A stretch of 38,684 nucleotides of DNA from an uncultured Bacilli bacterium (GTDB lineage Bacteria > Bacillota_I > Bacilli_A > RF39 > UBA660): assembly GCA_944359075.1 (NCBI GenBank), contig CALVSR010000006.1:1-38684 (forward strand), read 5' to 3'. Under the pieces are notes generated by a model. That model saw only the letters and a list, made by a program, of their open reading frames with translations. It did no database searches and had not been told where the DNA came from. Within the stretch, counting starts at the first letter, position 1. Every line of letters begins with the position of its first letter. Below are positions 34,742 to 38,684 of the stretch, in pieces. Made by a program: the position numbers and the translations under genes.

Positions 34742-34766
34742 AAAAAAAAGAAGAAATCATTCTTCT
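34742..34766 (-). terminator. Terminator of the rsmE-orphan unit
   Basis: Arms 34749-34755 and 34760-34766 (AGAAGAA/TTCTTCT) with a 4-nt loop, followed on the minus strand by seven or more T residues. It separates the orphan gene from ftsK. Confidence 0.85.
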
Positions 34767-35646
34767 AATCTAAATTATTTTTTAATTCTTTTAAACTTTG
34801 TAAAAACTGATTTGCATTCTGAATCTCTGTATCTACTGTAGGTTCTATTTCTACTGGTGGCTTTTGAATTCCATAGACCGGTGAAATCAAAGGACTACTC
34901 TTAAAAGTAGAAGTAGTCTGAGGTTCTGGCTTAGAAACTTTTTCTTCTACTACTTTAGGTTTAGAATTATGATCCTGCAATTGATATAATTCTTCTATAT
35001 TGATTGGAATCTCATCATCTTCTAAATATTGAATTTTTTCGTTTTCACTATAAAGCTTATCAAAAGATTCTTTCAATTCATTATAACTAATGATAGCATT
35101 ACGCTCTTGATCCTCTTCAAATTTGGCATATTTATCCTCTTGAATATGTTCTTCTACTTGAGCTTTCTTCAAAGCATTGGTAATCTCTTCTACTCTAATC
35201 TGTGCTTGCGTTTTTTCTAAATCTGTTTCCACATAGAAATCTTTGGAGTCATGTTCAGCAGCTGGTGTAGATGATTTTAATTCTGCATGATTTTGAGATT
35301 GTCTAAAATTTTCTTCTGTTGGATCAGATGTAGCTATTGTCTTTACTTCAGGAAGTGGTTCTAAATCTTGAAAATTCACCTCTTTTGGTTGTTGCTTTAT
35401 CTCTAGAATTTCAGGTTGAGTAGCTACAGACTGTTGTTCTGAATGGATAACCTTTTTTTCTTCTGATAGATCATCTGGATTTGCAATAATTTTCATATTT
35501 AAAGTATCAAATAAACTTTTTGGTTTCTTTTTTCTTTCTCTTCTATCAATGATAACAATGACTACAATTAATAAAATTACTAGAGCAATCAATCCATAAA
35601 CAAAAATCAATTCACTACTAATTGCATTTCCCAAAAGTTCTTTCAT
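34765..35646 (-). CDS. Membrane-anchored hypothetical protein with disordered tail
   Basis: A 293-residue protein with one N-terminal TM helix at about residues 12-33 (ELIFVYGLIALVILLIVVIV) followed by a basic RRERKKKPK stop-transfer segment and a long Glu/Gln/Lys/Pro-rich cytoplasmic region that looks disordered with some coiled stretches. Topology recalls single-pass division or cell-envelope scaffold proteins, but no family was recognised. ATG 35646 is preferred because GGAG precedes it by eight bases; a GTG three codons earlier overlaps the rsmE stop. It follows rsmE directly, in the same transcript. Confidence 0.68.
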   Translation of the reverse strand: MKELLGNAISSELIFVYGLIALVILLIVVIVIIDRRERKKKPKSLFDTLNMKIIANPDDLSEEKKVIHSEQQSVATQPEILEIKQQPKEVNFQDLEPLPEVKTIATSDPTEENFRQSQNHAELKSSTPAAEHDSKDFYVETDLEKTQAQIRVEEITNALKKAQVEEHIQEDKYAKFEEDQERNAIISYNELKESFDKLYSENEKIQYLEDDEIPINIEELYQLQDHNSKPKVVEEKVSKPEPQTTSTFKSSPLISPVYGIQKPPVEIEPTVDTEIQNANQFLQSLKELKNNLD

Positions 35647-35651
35647 ATACT

Positions 35652-36368
35652 TCACTCCATATCTATATAACGAATAACACTCATAATAAAAGTAGAAGCA
35701 GTCTCCGTACGCAATACACTATTGCCCAAAGAAAGGGGAATAAAATGATTATCGGTCATTTCTTTTTCTTCCTCGCTAGTAAAACCGCCCTCAGGTCCTA
35801 TTACAAATAATATTTTAGCACTACCAGAAATATTTGATAACACTTTTTTTAAATTTTGATCACTTTCATTCACCGTACATAAAAACTTGCTGTCATAATC
35901 TGACAACTTTACTAAATTAGATAGTGTTAGGACCTGGTCAACTACCGGTATATCATTTCGTTTGGATTGTTCTGCTGCTTCTTTCACAATACTCTGCCAA
36001 CGCTCTCTTTTTTTCTCTTGTTTCCCATCTAATTTTATTAAAGATCGCTCCGCTTGATAAGGAATAATTCTAGAAACGCCCAATTCTGTACTTTTCTGAA
36101 GAATATAATCCATTTTTTGTTCTTTCACCAAAGATTGGACAATCGTAACTTCAATAGAAAGTTCGTTTTGCTCTACATTTTCTTCTCTAATTTGAACATA
36201 AACATTCGGAGTAAAAGAAATAATTTCACAAATATAGACAATGTGCTGAAAGACTACTTCGATTAAATCTCCCACTTTCATTCGCATTACTTTAGTAATA
36301 TGATAAGTATCTTCCTCTGATAACATAAAACCATCATTTATCTTCTCTTTTACAAAATATCTTTGCAC
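35652..36368 (-). CDS. rsmE: 16S rRNA m3U1498 methyltransferase RsmE
   Basis: Methylates N3 of U1498 in 16S rRNA. From GTG 36368 the 238-residue protein starts VQRYFV (read as Met), matching the family's MQRYFV opening; GGTGG lies four bases before. An ATG nine codons earlier would add an atypical extension. The PUA-like N-terminal domain is followed by the SPOUT trefoil-knot methyltransferase with KEQKMDYILQKSTELGVSRI, FVIGPEGGFTSEEE and LGNSVLRTETAS. The downstream membrane orphan starts within a few bases of its stop. Confidence 0.93.
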   Translation of the reverse strand: MQRYFVKEKINDGFMLSEEDTYHITKVMRMKVGDLIEVVFQHIVYICEIISFTPNVYVQIREENVEQNELSIEVTIVQSLVKEQKMDYILQKSTELGVSRIIPYQAERSLIKLDGKQEKKRERWQSIVKEAAEQSKRNDIPVVDQVLTLSNLVKLSDYDSKFLCTVNESDQNLKKVLSNISGSAKILFVIGPEGGFTSEEEKEMTDNHFIPLSLGNSVLRTETASTFIMSVIRYIDME

Positions 36369-36499
36369 AATACCACCCATTTCATTGTACAACATCCCCG
36401 TTCCAAATGGAATAAAAGAATGAAATAATTAATAATTCATTCTCTAGTGTAAAATTTTTAAATATAAATGCATAAAAAAAAGACGATTCCATAATCTTC

Positions 36500-37189
36500 T
36501 TAGCATCTTACTAAATTGCGAAGTCGTCTAATTACTTTTTTTTCAATTCGTGAAATATATGATTGACTAATTCCTAACAAATCGGCCACATCTTTTTGAG
36601 TCATCTCTTTATGTCCCATCAAACCATATCTTAAAATAATAATTTCTCGATCACGAACATTTAACTTATTAATCTCCTCCATCACTAAATTTCTTTCTGT
36701 CTCATGTTCTATGTTTTTGGTTACAATATCAGGATCTGTACCCAAAATATCTTCTAATCGTAATTCATTGCCTTCAGGATCAAAGCTCAAAGATTCATCA
36801 ATACTAACTTCTGTTTTTACTTTCTTATTCTTTCTTAGATACATCAAAATTTCATTATCAATGCAACGAGAAGCATAAGTTGCAAGCTTTATATTTTTGT
36901 CTTTAGAAAAAGTCTTAATTCCCTTAATCAAACCAATGGTACCAATACTTACCAAATCTTCTAAATCCACTCTTGTATTTTCATATTTTTTCGCCAAAAA
37001 AACTACCAATCTCAAATTATGTTCAATCAATTTATCTCGTGCAAACAAATCCCCATCTGCTGCCATAGTCAAATAATATTCTTCCTCATCTTTACTTAAT
37101 GGTGGCGGTAAAATATCCGTTGCTCCTACATAAAATAAAACATTGACTTTATTTAAAATACTCCCCAATAGTAATAATATGTTAATCAT
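36500..37189 (-). CDS. sigE: Sporulation sigma factor, pro-sigma-E
   Basis: Mother-cell sigma factor, made as an inactive precursor and cleaved by SpoIIGA at the sporulation septum. From ATG 37189 the 229 residues have a hydrophobic pro-sequence (MINILLLLGSILNKVNVLFY) followed by the hallmark LPPPLSKDEEE. Region 2 (RDKLIEHNLRLVVFLAKKYE, DLVSIGTIGLIKG, KLATYASRCIDNEILMYLR) and the region 4 helix-turn-helix (TQKDVADLLGISQSYISRI) match SigE closely. The start is chosen because GAGGAGG stands six bases before it; an ATG five codons earlier reads through that site. spoIIGA lies immediately upstream, the conserved arrangement. Confidence 0.95.
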   Translation of the reverse strand: MINILLLLGSILNKVNVLFYVGATDILPPPLSKDEEEYYLTMAADGDLFARDKLIEHNLRLVVFLAKKYENTRVDLEDLVSIGTIGLIKGIKTFSKDKNIKLATYASRCIDNEILMYLRKNKKVKTEVSIDESLSFDPEGNELRLEDILGTDPDIVTKNIEHETERNLVMEEINKLNVRDREIIILRYGLMGHKEMTQKDVADLLGISQSYISRIEKKVIRRLRNLVRC

Positions 37190-37262
37190 ATATTTCCTCC
37201 TCATTCCATTATATGTTTATAAAACTAGTATAGAAAAAATAAGTTTAAAAATTTGTCGTTTC

Positions 37263-38039
37263 TTAATCTAAATAATCTTTATGCAATAGCATCTGTATTT
37301 CTGACATCTGAAACGGTTCTTTACTAATCGCAATATATGGTTTTAAAATAGTTTTTGTCTGATCTAAGACAATTTTATCTGCTTTAAAACATTCTAACAG
37401 TCCATTATGTTCTAAAGTCTGATATGGAATATAAATAGGCTTTTTGATTGTCATAAAATCAGGATCATAAAGAAGAATTACTGGTTTATGAAAATAAGGA
37501 TCATAGAGTTTATTCCCTGTATCTAAATATGCTTGATATTGTTTCTTTGTTTTTTGATAGTATACTTCTACTGTATAGTAATAGTTTTTTATTGTTTTTA
37601 GTTCCCGTTCTTGCTTAATATATAGATATAAAATAATAGGACTTAAAATGATTAATAAAATAAAATTAATACTAAATCCATTATGAAAAAAAACCAATCC
37701 AATATTTTTATAAGAAAATTCTAAATTTAAGTAATACAAAAAGCCCCCTAATACAATACTAATAAAATATAAATATAATAATTCCTTTAAACATTCTTTT
37801 TTATTCTTCCAGCCAAAAGTAGTTAAAATCATAAAAATAGAAATTATAATTTTTAATAGAAATAAGGTAATAGATGTTAATGGAATAAATAAAAATAAAA
37901 TACTAAAAGCACCTACGATACTCCCTAGTAATATGCGATACCATTTAACTTTCTTTTTTAAAACTATTTTTACTGTTAAGAGTAATAAAAAATCAAATGC
38001 AAAGTTAAGAAAAAAAACTAGATCAAGATATATTTTCAT
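37263..38039 (-). CDS. spoIIGA: Sporulation sigma-E factor processing peptidase SpoIIGA
   Basis: Membrane-bound aspartic protease that activates pro-sigma-E. The 258-residue protein opens with the family-typical MKIYLDLVFFLNFAFDFLLL, has five hydrophobic helices to about residue 142, and a cytoplasmic protease domain with Asp173 in AYLDTGNKLYDP, the retroviral-type D-[ST]-G motif. The chain is shorter than in Bacillus (about 309) mainly at the C terminus. AAGGTGAT precedes the ATG. It is followed by sigE after 73 nt. Upstream at 38087-38093 the plus strand reads TGTAGAA, one mismatch from the Spo0A box TGTCGAA, a weak hint of Spo0A control. Confidence 0.93.
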   Translation of the reverse strand: MKIYLDLVFFLNFAFDFLLLLTVKIVLKKKVKWYRILLGSIVGAFSILFLFIPLTSITLFLLKIIISIFMILTTFGWKNKKECLKELLYLYFISIVLGGFLYYLNLEFSYKNIGLVFFHNGFSINFILLIILSPIILYLYIKQERELKTIKNYYYTVEVYYQKTKKQYQAYLDTGNKLYDPYFHKPVILLYDPDFMTIKKPIYIPYQTLEHNGLLECFKADKIVLDQTKTILKPYIAISKEPFQMSEIQMLLHKDYLD

Positions 38040-38093
38040 AGAATCACCTTGTCTAGTTTAATATATAACATAAAATTTAAATATTATGTAGAA

Positions 38094-38684
38094 TTAAGGA
38101 ATAATGCTAATTCTTTTACATTTATCAATATTTGCTTTAATAGTAGGAACTAAATTGGCATTCAATAAATTAATTTGGTAGCCATTTAAGAAATCCAATA
38201 TAGATAGTTTTTGTTCTAATACTTGACTTAATTTTCGCAACATCTGTTCCTGATCTGAAAAATAATACGGAAGTAATAAATTGCTATATAATTCTCCTAA
38301 TAGATAGTCATAAGCATGGATACGCTTGAAATTACATACATATTGGTCCAATAAAGATTTATTAGAATGCTTATTTAATTGTTTCACAAATTCCAAATTA
38401 GCATAAGCTTCTTTGGTATCGTTGATACGAATAATTCGATCTAAGATATTAGAAAGAGGATCTTCCAAACTAACAAGCATCATTTTTTGAACAAGGATTG
38501 GTAAAAGTTCCAAGCCATTTTTAAATAAATATTCTAAATTCAGCTTTTGAAAAGTAAGTGCATGCATTTTCTCATGAGCAATGATAGATGCCGTATAATT
38601 ACTTCCTCCACTAGGAATCAATATTTGATTAAAGCAAAGATTTTCTTGAGTAAGCTTATAAAACAGTCCCGCTTCATAAATAGA
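38094..38684 (-). CDS. Second M3-like metallopeptidase, C-terminal part (cut by the window edge)
   Basis: The frame is open from 38684 to the stop at 38094 (196 codons), so the start is outside the window. HEKMH (HExxH) lies at about residue 36 of the visible part, followed by TKEAYANLEF about 60 residues on, which aligns with EVEGSFANF of the 31254-32369 protein, and by YLLGELYSNLL against YLLGNIRYSL. The ends (NLVPTIKANIDKCKRI) also correspond. The two are probably distant paralogues of an uncharacterised M3-like family. It lies 54 nt before spoIIGA, but nothing visible links it to sporulation. Confidence 0.65.
   Translation of the reverse strand, partial: SIYEAGLFYKLTQENLCFNQILIPSGGSNYTASIIAHEKMHALTFQKLNLEYLFKNGLELLPILVQKMMLVSLEDPLSNILDRIIRINDTKEAYANLEFVKQLNKHSNKSLLDQYVCNFKRIHAYDYLLGELYSNLLLPYYFSDQEQMLRKLSQVLEQKLSILDFLNGYQINLLNANLVPTIKANIDKCKRISIIP

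Overview
The window is one dense stretch of an AT-rich (roughly 30% GC by eye) chromosome from a spore-forming member of the Bacillota. Evidence for this is SpoIIGA next to its substrate pro-sigma-E, YqfC and YqfD, a SpoIIIE/FtsK translocase, a T-box in front of a dimer-type glycyl-tRNA synthetase, AddAB instead of RecBCD, and a gene order that matches the Bacillus rpsU-yqeY-yqfC-yqfD-ybeY-dgkA-cdd-era-yqzL-recO-gly block. Small genes, very high A+T and shortened AddA/AddB suggest an uncultured, possibly gut-associated Bacilli/Erysipelotrichia-like lineage; that placement is inference. The standard code applies, since TGA ends many genes. No rRNA, tRNA, CRISPR array or insertion sequence was seen, and no gap without a gene exceeds 300 bases.

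Layout. 1-256: start of uvrC, cut by the window edge. 376-1639: membrane-anchored polysaccharide deacetylase whose likely true start is out of frame across an A9 run. 1629-4436: an orphan protein, a YigZ/IMPACT protein with an almost leaderless promoter, a lipoprotein and a small membrane protein. 4595-15868: a long minus-strand block with yqfC, yqfD, a VanZ-like gene where Bacillus has phoH/pgpH, ybeY, dgkA, cdd, era, a gene split by an in-frame TGA, yqzL, recO, a YfhO-like protein, then glyQS with its own promoter and a very short T-box leader. 16030-16717: yqeY and rpsU.

16821-19858 holds the most notable system: a compact bacteriocin operon. A peptidase-C39 ABC exporter, a one-TM accessory protein, two small double-glycine precursor peptides (one of 45 codons lying in an apparent gap) and a small hydrophobic candidate immunity protein are packed with overlaps of 4 to 13 nt or short gaps, ending in a strong terminator. 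Both predicted mature peptides carry a GxxxG motif and a single cysteine near the C terminus, pointing to a two-peptide (class IIb) bacteriocin that I cannot match to a named one.

19919-25427: addAB. 25548-31084: a TasA/camelysin-type secreted protein, a GHL10 glycosidase-like protein, an M16 peptidase pair and deoD. 31254-34676: a divergent M3-like metallopeptidase facing ftsK/spoIIIE. 34765-38684: a membrane-anchored orphan, rsmE, sigE, spoIIGA and a second M3-like peptidase running off the right edge. Many ribosome binding sites use the AGGTGAT half of the Shine-Dalgarno consensus, which helped decide several starts.
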